A DNA stretch of 64,000 nt from Achromobacter insuavis (GTDB taxonomy: Bacteria > Pseudomonadota > Gammaproteobacteria > Burkholderiales > Burkholderiaceae_B), in assembly GCF_902859645.1 (NCBI RefSeq), contig NZ_CADIJR010000005.1, positions 1 to 64,000 on the forward strand, given 5' to 3'. Below, in pieces: positions 37,339 through 45,538 of this stretch (positions are counted from its first letter, which is position 1; the number at the start of each line of letters is the position of its first letter). A program made the translations under genes and the position numbers. The notes under the pieces were generated by a model, which was given only the letters and a program-made list of their open reading frames with translations, had not been told where the DNA came from and did not search any database.

Positions 37339-38316
37339 ATGTTGCGCCCGACCCTGACCCGCGCCATCCTGGCCGCGGCCGCTTTGCTGACGCTGATCCC
37401 CGCCACCCATGCCGCCGAGCTGCGCTCCGCGGACATCCATCCCGACGATTACCCCACCGTGCAAGCCGTGCGCCAGTTCGGCGAACTGGTCAAGCAGCGC
37501 ACCAACGGCCGCATCACCGTCAAGGTGTACGCCGGTGGCGCGCTCGGCAATGAAGACGACTCGATCGAGCAGGTGAAGATGGGCGCGCTGGCCATGGCGC
37601 GCGTGTCCAGCGCGGCCATGCACAACATCTGCCAGACCACCCGCGTGCCGTCGCTGCCGTTCCTGTTCCGCTCCAAGGACCATCTGCACAAGGTGCTCGA
37701 CAGCGAGCTCGGCGAACAGATCCTGAAGTCCTGCGAGTCGGCCGGCTTCGTCGGCCTGGCCTGGTATGACAGCGGCTCGCGCTCGATGTACACGCGCAAC
37801 AAGCCGATCAAGACGCTGGCCGACGCCAAGGGCCTGAAGATCCGCGTGCAGCAGTCGGATCTGTCGGTGGCGATGGTGGAAGCCATGGGCGGCAACGCCA
37901 CGCCGATGCCGATGGGTGAGGTCTACACCTCGCTCAAGACCGGCCTGGTCGACGCCGCCGAGAACAACTATCCGAGCTACGAGAGCGCGCACCACTACGA
38001 GGTCGCCAAGTACTACGCGCTGACCGACCACACCATGACGCCCGAGATGCTGATCTTCTCGAAGCGCCAATGGGACAAGCTGTCGGCCGAGGACCAGAAG
38101 ATCCTGCGCGAAGCCGCGCGCGAGTCGGTGCCCTACATGCGCAAGCTGTGGGACGAGCGCGAGCAGAAGTCGCGCGCGGTGGTCGAGAAGGCCGGCTCGC
38201 AGATCGTCGAGGTCGACAAGGCCTCGTTCCAGTCGGCGATGAAACCGGTGTACGACCGCTTCGTCACCACGCCCGACATGAAAGACCTGGTCGCCAAGAT
38301 CCAGGCCGTCCAATAA
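37339..38316 (+). CDS. dctP: TRAP transporter substrate-binding protein (DctP)
   Basis: A 325-residue periplasmic binding protein. The signal peptide covers residues 1-25 (cut after ATHA), and the mature protein has DctP hallmarks: GGALGNEDDSIEQVKMGALAMARVS, LADAKGLKIRVQQSDLSVAMVEAMGG (the carboxylate-binding Arg), TSLKTGLVDAAENNYPSY. A CGGAGG ribosome site precedes the ATG at 37339. With udh and the lactonase upstream, a hexuronate such as galacturonate or glucuronate is the likely ligand. A 120-base gap separates it from the lactonase gene. Confidence 0.95.
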   Translation: MLRPTLTRAILAAAALLTLIPATHAAELRSADIHPDDYPTVQAVRQFGELVKQRTNGRITVKVYAGGALGNEDDSIEQVKMGALAMARVSSAAMHNICQTTRVPSLPFLFRSKDHLHKVLDSELGEQILKSCESAGFVGLAWYDSGSRSMYTRNKPIKTLADAKGLKIRVQQSDLSVAMVEAMGGNATPMPMGEVYTSLKTGLVDAAENNYPSYESAHHYEVAKYYALTDHTMTPEMLIFSKRQWDKLSAEDQKILREAARESVPYMRKLWDEREQKSRAVVEKAGSQIVEVDKASFQSAMKPVYDRFVTTPDMKDLVAKIQAVQ

Positions 38317-38325
38317 GGAATCCGC

Positions 38326-38889
38326 ATGTTGGCTACCTCCACCCATGACCCGGATGTCGCGGCGGGGGGCCGGGCGCATGCCCCGGCTGCCCCGCTGGAC
38401 GCCTATTCCCGCGGCTGCGCCCGGCTGGCGCGCCTGTGCATGTGGACCAGCGTGTTCGGGCTGGTCTGCCTGATCGTCGCGGTCACCCTGCAGATCTTCG
38501 GCCGCCACGTGCTGAACAGCACCCCCACCTGGGCCGAAAGCCTGGCGCTGCTGCTGGTGCTGTACGTCACCATGCTGGGCGCCGCCGTCGGCGTGCGCGA
38601 CGCCGGCCACATCGGCTTCGAGTCGCTGGTCGACGCATTGCCGGCGGCCGGCCAGCGGCGCCTGAAGATCTTCATCCACCTGCTGGTGCTGCTGTTCGGC
38701 GCGCTGATGGCGTGGAACTGCGCCCTGCTGGCCGAATCCGTGTGGGCCTACAAGATCCCCAACCTGGGCATCTCCAACGGCTGGAAGTACGTGCCCGCGG
38801 CCCTCTCCGGCGTCCTGATCGCGCTGTTCTCGATCGAGCACATCATCGCCCTGTTGCGCAACCAAAAGGTGGTACCGGCATGGCGCTGA
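38326..38889 (+). CDS. dctQ: TRAP transporter small membrane subunit (DctQ)
   Basis: A 187-residue protein with four hydrophobic helices after an Ala/Pro-rich N-terminus of about 30 residues. It contains LQIFGRHVLNSTPTWAESLALLLVLYVTMLGAAVGVRD-type features of DctQ (FxRYVL...W.EE pattern) and GWKYVPAALSGVLIALFSIEHI near the end. AAGGA precedes the ATG. It overlaps the DctM gene by 10 bases. DctQ and DctM form the sodium-driven permease fed by the upstream binding protein. Confidence 0.93.
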   Translation: MLATSTHDPDVAAGGRAHAPAAPLDAYSRGCARLARLCMWTSVFGLVCLIVAVTLQIFGRHVLNSTPTWAESLALLLVLYVTMLGAAVGVRDAGHIGFESLVDALPAAGQRRLKIFIHLLVLLFGALMAWNCALLAESVWAYKIPNLGISNGWKYVPAALSGVLIALFSIEHIIALLRNQKVVPAWR

Positions 38890-40163
38890 CCCTACTCTCC
38901 TTCACCTTCATGGGCTTCCTGGTGATCGGCGTGCCGGTGGCGTTCGCCATCGGGCTGTCGTCCATCACCGCGATCATGTACGAGGACCTGCCGCTGGCGG
39001 TGGCCTTCCAGCAGATGACCTCGGGCATGAATGCGTTTTCGTTCCTGGCCATCCCGTTCTTCATCTTCACCGGCGAGTTGATGCTGTACGGCGGCATCGC
39101 CGACCGCATCGTCGCCTTCGCCAAGTCGCTGGTGGGCCACGTGCGCGGCGGCCTGGGCATGTCCAACGTGGTGGCCTGCACGCTGTTCGGCGGCGTGTCG
39201 GGTTCGCCGGTGGCGGATGTGTCGGCGATGGGCTCGGTGATGATCCCGATGATGAAGCGCGAGGGCTATCACGCCGACTACGCGGTCAACGTCACCACCC
39301 ACGCGGCGCTGGTGGGCGCGCTGATGCCGACCAGCCACAACATCATCATCTACACGCTGGCGGCGGGCGGCAAGGTGTCGATCGCGGCGCTGATCGCGGC
39401 CGGCGTGGTGCCGGCGCTGATCCTGACGCTGTGCAACCTGGCGGCGGCGTATTTCGTGGCGCGCAGCCGCGGCTATCCGGCGGGCACGTTTCCCGGCTGG
39501 CACATCGTGGCGCGCTCGCTGGTGGCCGCGACGCCCGGGCTGTTCGTGGTGGTGCTGATCATCGTGGGCATCCTGAGCGGGGTCTTCACCGCCACGGAAT
39601 CGGCCGCGGTGGCCGTGCTGTACGCGCTGGCGCTGACGGTCTTCGTGTATCGCTCGCTGACCTGGGACCAGTTCGTGCGCGCCGCCAGCAAGGCGGTCAA
39701 GACGACCGGCGTGGTGCTGCTGCTGATCGGCATCTCGGCCACCTTCGGCTACCTGATCAGCTTCTACGGCGTGGCGGAAAAGACCGGCGAGCTGATGGCA
39801 TCGGTGTCCACCAGCCCGTGGGCGATCTTCCTGATGGTCAACGTGATCCTGTTCGTGCTGGGCACGTTCCTGGACATGGCCGCGACCATCCTGATCTGCA
39901 CCCCGATCTTCCTGCCGATCTGCATGCAGTACGGCATGGGGCCGGTGCAATTCGGCATGGTGATGCTGCTGAACTGCGCGCTGGGGCTGAACACGCCGCC
40001 GGTGGGCACCACACAGTTCGTGGGGTGCGCCATCGGCGGGGTCTCGGTCGGCACGGTGATGCGGACCATCTGGCCGTTCTACGGCGCCTTGCTGGCGGCG
40101 CTGGCGCTGGTCACCTACGTGCCGGCGTTCTCGCTGTGGCTGCCGGGCGTGCTGCTGAATTGA
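38880..40163 (+). CDS. dctM: TRAP transporter large permease subunit (DctM)
   Basis: A 427-residue membrane protein with about twelve helices. DctM signatures are MSNVVACTLFGGVSGSPVADVSAMGSV, the P-x-MxxxGY segment IPMMKREGYHADYAV, TATESAAVAVLYAL and LGLNTPPVGTTQFVGCAI. The ATG at 38880 lies inside the dctQ reading frame. Its last 49 bases overlap the 3' end of the convergent PAP2 gene. No terminator is visible after it. Confidence 0.95.
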   Translation: MALTLLSFTFMGFLVIGVPVAFAIGLSSITAIMYEDLPLAVAFQQMTSGMNAFSFLAIPFFIFTGELMLYGGIADRIVAFAKSLVGHVRGGLGMSNVVACTLFGGVSGSPVADVSAMGSVMIPMMKREGYHADYAVNVTTHAALVGALMPTSHNIIIYTLAAGGKVSIAALIAAGVVPALILTLCNLAAAYFVARSRGYPAGTFPGWHIVARSLVAATPGLFVVVLIIVGILSGVFTATESAAVAVLYALALTVFVYRSLTWDQFVRAASKAVKTTGVVLLLIGISATFGYLISFYGVAEKTGELMASVSTSPWAIFLMVNVILFVLGTFLDMAATILICTPIFLPICMQYGMGPVQFGMVMLLNCALGLNTPPVGTTQFVGCAIGGVSVGTVMRTIWPFYGALLAALALVTYVPAFSLWLPGVLLN

Positions 40164-40906
40164 ACGCCGGGCATGCGGGCCGGACCACGCGACGCGGCCG
40201 GGCCCCGCAGCACCGGCCAGAAGAACAGCGCGGCCAGCAGCCACATCAGGGCCGCCGACCACAGCGTCTGGCTCAGGAAATGCGCGCCCTGCAGCACGCG
40301 CACGATCGAGAACCCGACGCCCGCGGCGATGCCCACGGCCAGGCCCCACCAGCGCCATCCGGGCCGCTGCGCGGCCCAGCCGGCGAAATACAGGGTCAAC
40401 ATCGAGTAACCGGCGCCGGCGTGACCGCTCGGCAGCGCGCCGCCCGCCTTGGCGCGATCCCAGGTCCACCACGACAGCGGATACGGGGTGTACCCGCCCA
40501 GCGTCTCCAGGTCATAGGGACGCGGCAAGGTGGTGTGGTGCTTGAGCTGCGTGACGGCCAGTTGCCCCACGATGCAGGTCACCGCCACCGCCAGCGCCGC
40601 GCCGCGCAGGTGGCGCCAGGCGGGAATGCGGTAGCTGGCCGCGACGACGGCGATCGCGCCCAGCGCCATGCCGATGGGCAGGGCCAGCACCATGCGATGG
40701 CCGACCAGTTCGAGCCAGCGGTTGGTGTGCAGGGGGAAGTCATCCAGCGGCACGCTGAACAGGCCGCGGGCGATGGCCAGGTCCAGGCCGGAGGCGTTGG
40801 CCCACCACGCCAGGCACGCCAGCATCAGCGTCACCCCGAGGACATGCGTGGAAAAGTAGAAAGCGGGCGTCGGCCGCACGGCCGCTGGCGGAGAAAAGGG
40901 TGACAT
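40115..40906 (-). CDS. PAP2-superfamily membrane phosphatase
   Basis: A 263-residue inner-membrane protein with about five or six helices and the PAP2 motifs KHHTTLPRP (KX6RP), GALPSGHAGAGYS (PSGH) and RVLQGAHFLSQ (RX5H; the usual final Asp is Gln). Such enzymes dephosphorylate undecaprenyl pyrophosphate, phosphatidic acid or lipid A. It lies 117 bases downstream of the two-component genes on the same strand, and a regulatory link is possible. Its 3' end overlaps dctM. Confidence 0.88.
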   Translation of the reverse strand: MSPFSPPAAVRPTPAFYFSTHVLGVTLMLACLAWWANASGLDLAIARGLFSVPLDDFPLHTNRWLELVGHRMVLALPIGMALGAIAVVAASYRIPAWRHLRGAALAVAVTCIVGQLAVTQLKHHTTLPRPYDLETLGGYTPYPLSWWTWDRAKAGGALPSGHAGAGYSMLTLYFAGWAAQRPGWRWWGLAVGIAAGVGFSIVRVLQGAHFLSQTLWSAALMWLLAALFFWPVLRGPAASRGPARMPGVQFSSTPGSHSENAGT

Positions 40907-41023
40907 GTAGCGCGAGGGGCGATGGCGATCGGCCGGAGCAAACAGCTTAGGCGGCCGACAGTCGAAAATTCGTCAAATTCGGCCTGGCCGGGAAAGGGGC
41001 GGCTCACCCCCCTTGCGGTCGCC

Positions 41024-42352
41024 CTACGCCGCGCCCCCCGCCGCGTCCAGGCGCAAGGTGAAACGGGTGCCGCGCTGCGGCCCCTCGCGCGACGAATCCA
41101 CCGTCAGCGTCCAGCCCTGCATGTCGCAGACCCGCTTGGCGATGGCCAGGCCCAGGCCGCGCGCGGTTTCATCGCGTCCGGCCATCCCCGAATCCCGCAA
41201 CCGGCCGCTGTAGTAACGGCGGAACAGGAACGGCAGGTCGTCCGCCGCGATGCCCTTGCCGTCGTCGCTCAGCTGCAGCGCGCCGTCGGCGCCCAGGCTG
41301 GCCGTGAGCGTGGCTGGCGCCGCGTGCTCGACGGCGTTGCGCACCAGGTTGCGCAGGACGGTCAGCAAGGCATAGCGGTCGAGGATGCGGATGTGGTCCG
41401 CCGGGATGACATTGTCGAAACGCAGTTCGGCCATGCCGGCCTGGGTTTCGTAACCGCGCCAGGCGTCCAGCATGCATTCGGACAGGTCGACCGGCTCGGG
41501 CGGACGCATCTGGTCGCGGGCCATGGCGCGGGCGCTTTCCAGGCAGACGATGACGTCGTCGACGTTGTCGATCACCCGCGTCAGCCGCTGGCGCTGGTCG
41601 GGCGTCAGTTCCTGGGTCAGCAGCATCAGCTCGCTGTCGGATCGGATCGCGGCCAGGGGCGTGCGCACCTCGTGGCTGAGGTTGCCGGCGAACTCGCGTT
41701 CGCGCGCGATCGAGCGGTCGACCTGGTTCTGCACCCGGTTGAAGGCTTCGATCAGCCGGCCCGCCTCGTCGTCGCGGGTCACGGCCAGGTCCGGCGCGCC
41801 GGGGGCCCAGGTGGACAGGCGGTCGGTCAACTCCAACAGCGGCCCCACGGCCACTGCCGCCACCCGTCGCGACAGGGCGTAGGCCCCGACCACGCAGATC
41901 GCGCCGACCCCCAGCACGATCAGGCCGAAATCGTGCACCCGCTCTTCGTTGTCGGTGGCGTCGTAAAGCAGGTAGACCTTGCCCGTGCCGGTGTCGGCCA
42001 CCATCACGTGCCAGGTGTAGGCGCCGGGCTCGATCAGGTGCAGGCCGTTGTCGAGCCCGCGGATTTCCTCCGGCATGCCGACCGGGGCCAGGCCGTCGAC
42101 ACTGAGCCAGGCGCGCATGGAGCCGCCCAGTTCGCGGGCGCCACGGCGCGGCAGGAACTGGTCGCTGGTGCGGGCGTGCTGCACCAGGCGGTCCATTTCG
42201 GTATTGAGGATGTCGTTGACCAGATCGTCTTCCATCTGGTCGAACGTCAGGTAGGCGAGCAGGGCCAGCGCCGTCACGAACAGCGCCACGGTGCCGGTCA
42301 GCGCCCACACCACCCGTTGCGTCAGGGTCCCGCCGCCCGCGATCCGGCTCAT
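41024..42352 (-). CDS. Two-component sensor histidine kinase
   Basis: A 442-residue membrane kinase. TM1 (about 13-33) and TM2 (about 145-165) bracket a short periplasmic sensor; HAMP-like LLELTDRLSTWAPG follows. The H box is FAGNLSHEVRTPLAAI, the N box LRNLVRNAVEHA, and the ATP lid LQLSDDGKGI and GLGLAIAKRV. The ATG at 42352 overlaps the regulator's stop by ATGA. The sensor type (similar to short-sensor PhoQ/PmrB-like kinases) does not reveal the signal. The nearby PAP2 gene suggests an envelope-related regulon, an inference. Confidence 0.93.
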   Translation of the reverse strand: MSRIAGGGTLTQRVVWALTGTVALFVTALALLAYLTFDQMEDDLVNDILNTEMDRLVQHARTSDQFLPRRGARELGGSMRAWLSVDGLAPVGMPEEIRGLDNGLHLIEPGAYTWHVMVADTGTGKVYLLYDATDNEERVHDFGLIVLGVGAICVVGAYALSRRVAAVAVGPLLELTDRLSTWAPGAPDLAVTRDDEAGRLIEAFNRVQNQVDRSIAREREFAGNLSHEVRTPLAAIRSDSELMLLTQELTPDQRQRLTRVIDNVDDVIVCLESARAMARDQMRPPEPVDLSECMLDAWRGYETQAGMAELRFDNVIPADHIRILDRYALLTVLRNLVRNAVEHAAPATLTASLGADGALQLSDDGKGIAADDLPFLFRRYYSGRLRDSGMAGRDETARGLGLAIAKRVCDMQGWTLTVDSSREGPQRGTRFTLRLDAAGGAA

Positions 42353-43077
42353 GCGCTGCGCTCCCCCGTCACCAGGCGCCAGCCGGTGCCGTGCATGGTC
42401 TCGATGCCGTCGAAACCGGCATCCGCCAGGGCGCGGCGCAGCAGGTGCACCTGGCTGCGCAGGGCGTCGGACGACGGCGGCTCGCTGCCCCACAACTGCG
42501 ATTCCAGCTCCTCGCGCGAGACCACCCGGCCCGGATCGCGCAGCAGCGCTTCGAGGATGATGATGGCCTTGCGCGTCAGGTGCACCGGCTTGCCGCCGAT
42601 CGACACCATGCGGCTGCGGGTGTCATAGGACAGCTCGCCGAACACCCGCACCGTGTCCACGGTCGAGCCCTTGGCGCGCTGGATCAGCGCCAGCAGGCGC
42701 GCCTCGACCTCGAGCAGCGCGAAGGGCTTGGTCAGGTAGTCGTCGGCGCCATGGGAGAAACCGGCCAGCTTGTCTTCGAGACTGTCGCGGGCCGTCAGGA
42801 CCAGCACCGGCAGCGGCAGGCGCCGATCCGCGCGCACCGTGTGCAGGACCGCATTGCCGTCCATGCCGGGCAGGCCGATGTCCAGGATCATCGCGTCGAA
42901 CCGCTGTTCTTCCAGGCGCTTGAGCGCGGCCGGACCGCTATAGGCCACGTCCGGCAGGAAACCGCGCGCTTCCAGGAAGGTGTACAGATTGCCGGCGATG
43001 GTGTGATCGTCCTCGACGATCAGGATCCGGTGATTCGCACCCGCTGCGGGACTGGCCGCCATGTTCTCGTTCCCCAT
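42349..43077 (-). CDS. OmpR-family response regulator
   Basis: A 242-residue regulator. The receiver domain has acidic pocket VEDD (21-24), phospho-acceptor Asp66 in ILDIGLPGMDG and Lys117 in YLTKPF; the winged-helix output domain ends with RSQVHLLRRALADAGFDGIETMHGTGWRL. Start at 43077 (MGNENMAAS); an in-frame ATG at 43062 is an alternative, and neither has a clear ribosome site. It is coupled to the kinase by a 4-base overlap and lies 25 bases after the flavoprotein gene, probably in one transcript. Confidence 0.93.
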   Translation of the reverse strand: MGNENMAASPAAGANHRILIVEDDHTIAGNLYTFLEARGFLPDVAYSGPAALKRLEEQRFDAMILDIGLPGMDGNAVLHTVRADRRLPLPVLVLTARDSLEDKLAGFSHGADDYLTKPFALLEVEARLLALIQRAKGSTVDTVRVFGELSYDTRSRMVSIGGKPVHLTRKAIIILEALLRDPGRVVSREELESQLWGSEPPSSDALRSQVHLLRRALADAGFDGIETMHGTGWRLVTGERSA

Positions 43078-43102
43078 GGAAAGAAGGTTGTGTACGCCCC
43101 GC

Positions 43103-44518
43103 TCAGGCTTGCAGCACCTTGCCGGGATTCATCAGGCCTTGCGGGTCCAGCGCGCGCTTGATGCGGCGCATCAGGGCCAGCTCGACCGGACTCTTGTAGC
43201 GCGGCAGCTCGTCGCGCTTGAGCTGGCCGACGCCGTGTTCCGCGCTGATGGAGCCGGCATGCGCATGCACGCTGTCATGCACCACGCCGTAGATGTCGCT
43301 TTGCAGCGCCAGCAGCTCGGCCTCGGTCTGGCCCGGCGCGTTGGCGACGTTGTAGTGCAGGTTGCCATCGCCCAGGTGGCCGAAGATCACGTGGCGCACG
43401 CCGGGAAAGCGCGCCTGCAGCAGGCCATTGGTCTGGTGCACGAAGCCGGCGATGGCCGAGATCGGGATCGAGACGTCGTGCTTGACCGACTTGCCCAGCT
43501 CGGCCTCGGCCAGCGGAATGCTCTCGCGCAGGTGCCACAACGCCTTGCTCTGCGCCACGTTGGCGGCGATGGCGGCGTCGTTCACCAGGCCGGCCTCGAT
43601 GGCCTCGCCCAGCACCGTCTCGAAGCGCTCGCGCGCATGCGCCTCGCTTTCGCTGTCGGACAGCTCCAGCAGCGCGAACCACGGCGAGGCGGCGGACGCG
43701 CCCTCGAACGGCAGGCGCTGCTGCGGGAACAGGCGCACCACCGCCTGCAGGCAGTCGCCGCTCATCAGCTCGAAGCCGGTCAGCGCGGCGCCGAAGCCGG
43801 CGCGGGCCCGCGACAGCAGCTCGACCGCGTTGTCGATGCTGTCCAGCGTCAACAGCGCGGTGCAGGACGCGACCGGCCGCGGGAACAGCTTGAGCGTGGC
43901 CGCGGTGATGATGCCCAGCGTGCCTTCGCTGCCGATGTAGAGATCGCGCAGGTCGTAGCCGGTGTTGTCCTTGCGCAGGCCGCGCAGGCCGTTCCAGATC
44001 TCGCCCTCGGCGGTGACCACTTCCAGGCCCAGGGCCAGGTCGCGCGTGTTGCCGTAGCGCAGCACCTGGGTGCCGCCGGCGTTGGTGGCGAGATTGCCGC
44101 CGATGGTGCAGCTGCCCTCGGCCGCCAGGCTCAGCGGAAACAGCCGGCCGGCGTCGGCGGCGGCCTGCTGCACGGCCTGCAGGATGCAGCCGGCTTCCAC
44201 GGTGATGGTGTCGTTGTCGGTATCGAGCGCGCGCACCCGGTTCAGGCGCGCGGTCGACAGCACCACGGCGCTGCCCGAGCCGTCGGGCGTGGCGCCGCCG
44301 CACAGGCCGGTATTGCCGCCTTGCGGCACCACCGGCACGCCATGGCGCGCGCACAGCTTGATGGCGTCGGCCACTTGCTGCGTGGACCCGGGGCGGACCA
44401 CCGCCAGCGCCTCGCCGCGATAGCGGCGGCGCCAGTCCAGCGCGAAAGGTTCGGCATCGGCGCCGGTCAGCACATGGGACTCGCCCAGGAGGGACTGCAA
44501 TTCGCTCAGCAAGGTCAT
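43103..44518 (-). CDS. FAD-linked D-2-hydroxyacid dehydrogenase (D-2-hydroxyglutarate/D-lactate type)
   Basis: A 471-residue flavoprotein with a PCMH FAD domain (VVPQGGNTGLCGGATPD, EAGCILQAVQ, LAAEGSCTIGGNLATNAGGTQVLRYGN) and a C-terminal FAD-linked oxidase domain (HDVSIPISAIAGFV, IFGHLGDGNLHYNV, ISAEHGVGQLKRDEL, LMRRIKRALDPQGLMNPGK). It oxidises a D-2-hydroxyacid, passing electrons to a quinone or electron-transfer flavoprotein. The substrate cannot be settled by eye; D-2-hydroxyglutarate, made by side activity of SerA, is common for this subgroup. Confidence 0.9.
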   Translation of the reverse strand: MTLLSELQSLLGESHVLTGADAEPFALDWRRRYRGEALAVVRPGSTQQVADAIKLCARHGVPVVPQGGNTGLCGGATPDGSGSAVVLSTARLNRVRALDTDNDTITVEAGCILQAVQQAAADAGRLFPLSLAAEGSCTIGGNLATNAGGTQVLRYGNTRDLALGLEVVTAEGEIWNGLRGLRKDNTGYDLRDLYIGSEGTLGIITAATLKLFPRPVASCTALLTLDSIDNAVELLSRARAGFGAALTGFELMSGDCLQAVVRLFPQQRLPFEGASAASPWFALLELSDSESEAHARERFETVLGEAIEAGLVNDAAIAANVAQSKALWHLRESIPLAEAELGKSVKHDVSIPISAIAGFVHQTNGLLQARFPGVRHVIFGHLGDGNLHYNVANAPGQTEAELLALQSDIYGVVHDSVHAHAGSISAEHGVGQLKRDELPRYKSPVELALMRRIKRALDPQGLMNPGKVLQA

Positions 44519-44602
44519 AGGCGCCGCACGGAAAGATCGCGCCGGGCCGCGCCCGGGCGCTGTTCAAGGGTAGTGCGGACTATTGTAGAGGCTGAACCGG
44601 CC

Positions 44603-45232
44603 CTAGCCGACCGCCTGGTCCAGGCGCGTGCCCGTCAGGCCCGTGCAATAGGCGCGCGAGGCGATGCGGTTCAGCAGGAAGGCCCGGTCCACGCCGGCGG
44701 GGCCGGGCAGTTCGGACAGGGCGCGATAGGCGCGCCGCAGCGCTTCGCCGCGGGTGGCGCCGCACACCAGCAGGTGGGTGCACGGCATGTGGCGATCGGC
44801 GCAACCGTCGATGCGCACTTCCAGCGCATGGGCCGCAACCGGCTCGAAATCGGCCACGGCGGCGCCCGAACGCGGCTGCGCCTCGGCGCGGATCACGCGG
44901 AACACGCCGCTGCGGTCATCCAGCGAAAAGGCCACCGTGCCCATGCCCTGCCAGGCGCGATCCCGCGCCACGCTGGCGGCAACCCCGCGCAAGGCGCTTT
45001 CGACCGAGGCCGGCAGATGCGGCGCCGGGCATTCGGCGATCAGCACGCGGGCGTCGCGCCAGACGCAGCGCTCCCAGGCGCGGCCCGTCGCCAGCTCGCC
45101 CTCGGGCGATACGAATACATGAATGTCGAGCCGGCGTTCCCGCCCGGCCGCCGGCCCGGCGAAGTCCGTGGGCGGCCCGCGCCTGCGCCTGGCGCCGCCT
45201 GATGACGTGACTGTGGATACTTTGGCTCCCAT
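44603..45232 (-). CDS. Degenerate biotin-carboxylase-like protein
   Basis: A 209-residue protein that I align by eye to the second half of biotin carboxylase. RRLDIHVFVSPEGELATGRA matches the '[20 protein letters not shown]' strand pair, GMGTVAFSLDD matches 'GAGTFEFLF', and CTHLLVCGATRGEALRRAYRALSE matches '[27 protein letters not shown]'. The catalytic EMNTR segment is replaced by RAEAQ, and the N-terminal and ATP-lid parts are missing, so it cannot be an active carboxylase. The ATG at 45232 has GGAGGGG upstream; an ATG at 45268 is an alternative. An Arg-rich, probably disordered N-terminus precedes the domain. Function unknown. Confidence 0.65.
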   Translation of the reverse strand: MGAKVSTVTSSGGARRRRGPPTDFAGPAAGRERRLDIHVFVSPEGELATGRAWERCVWRDARVLIAECPAPHLPASVESALRGVAASVARDRAWQGMGTVAFSLDDRSGVFRVIRAEAQPRSGAAVADFEPVAAHALEVRIDGCADRHMPCTHLLVCGATRGEALRRAYRALSELPGPAGVDRAFLLNRIASRAYCTGLTGTRLDQAVG

Positions 45233-45538
45233 GGCCCCCTCCGGTCTTTCTGGTCTTTCCGCTTGCATGACAAGCGTATCACCTTCGGATGACCAGCAAG
45301 TTCCATGCCACCGCCCGCCAAGACAGGAAGGGTCCGCTTCCGTTGCGCCGACGCACCGGAACAAGGCGAAAAGGGATTCCTTTGCGCACCAGATCAGGGC
45401 GGCACACGGCCGCCCGATGGAGGATAATTCAACTCCGCCCCCTGGCCGGCATGCGCCGGCATCCGGGTTTACCAGCAGGCTGCCGGCATCCCGGGCGGTC
45501 CTGCCACGGCAAGCCGTAGCAAACAATAAGGATCCGAC
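45233..45538. other. Divergent region between BC-like gene and pgm (306 bp)
   Basis: I see no coding gene. A 7-bp hairpin (gggcggc/gccgccc) occupies 45397-45415 and GATAAT at 45423-45428 could be a -10 for pgm, but no matching -35 is visible. The part near 45260-45300 is AT-richer and may hold the leftward promoter. Confidence 0.4.
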
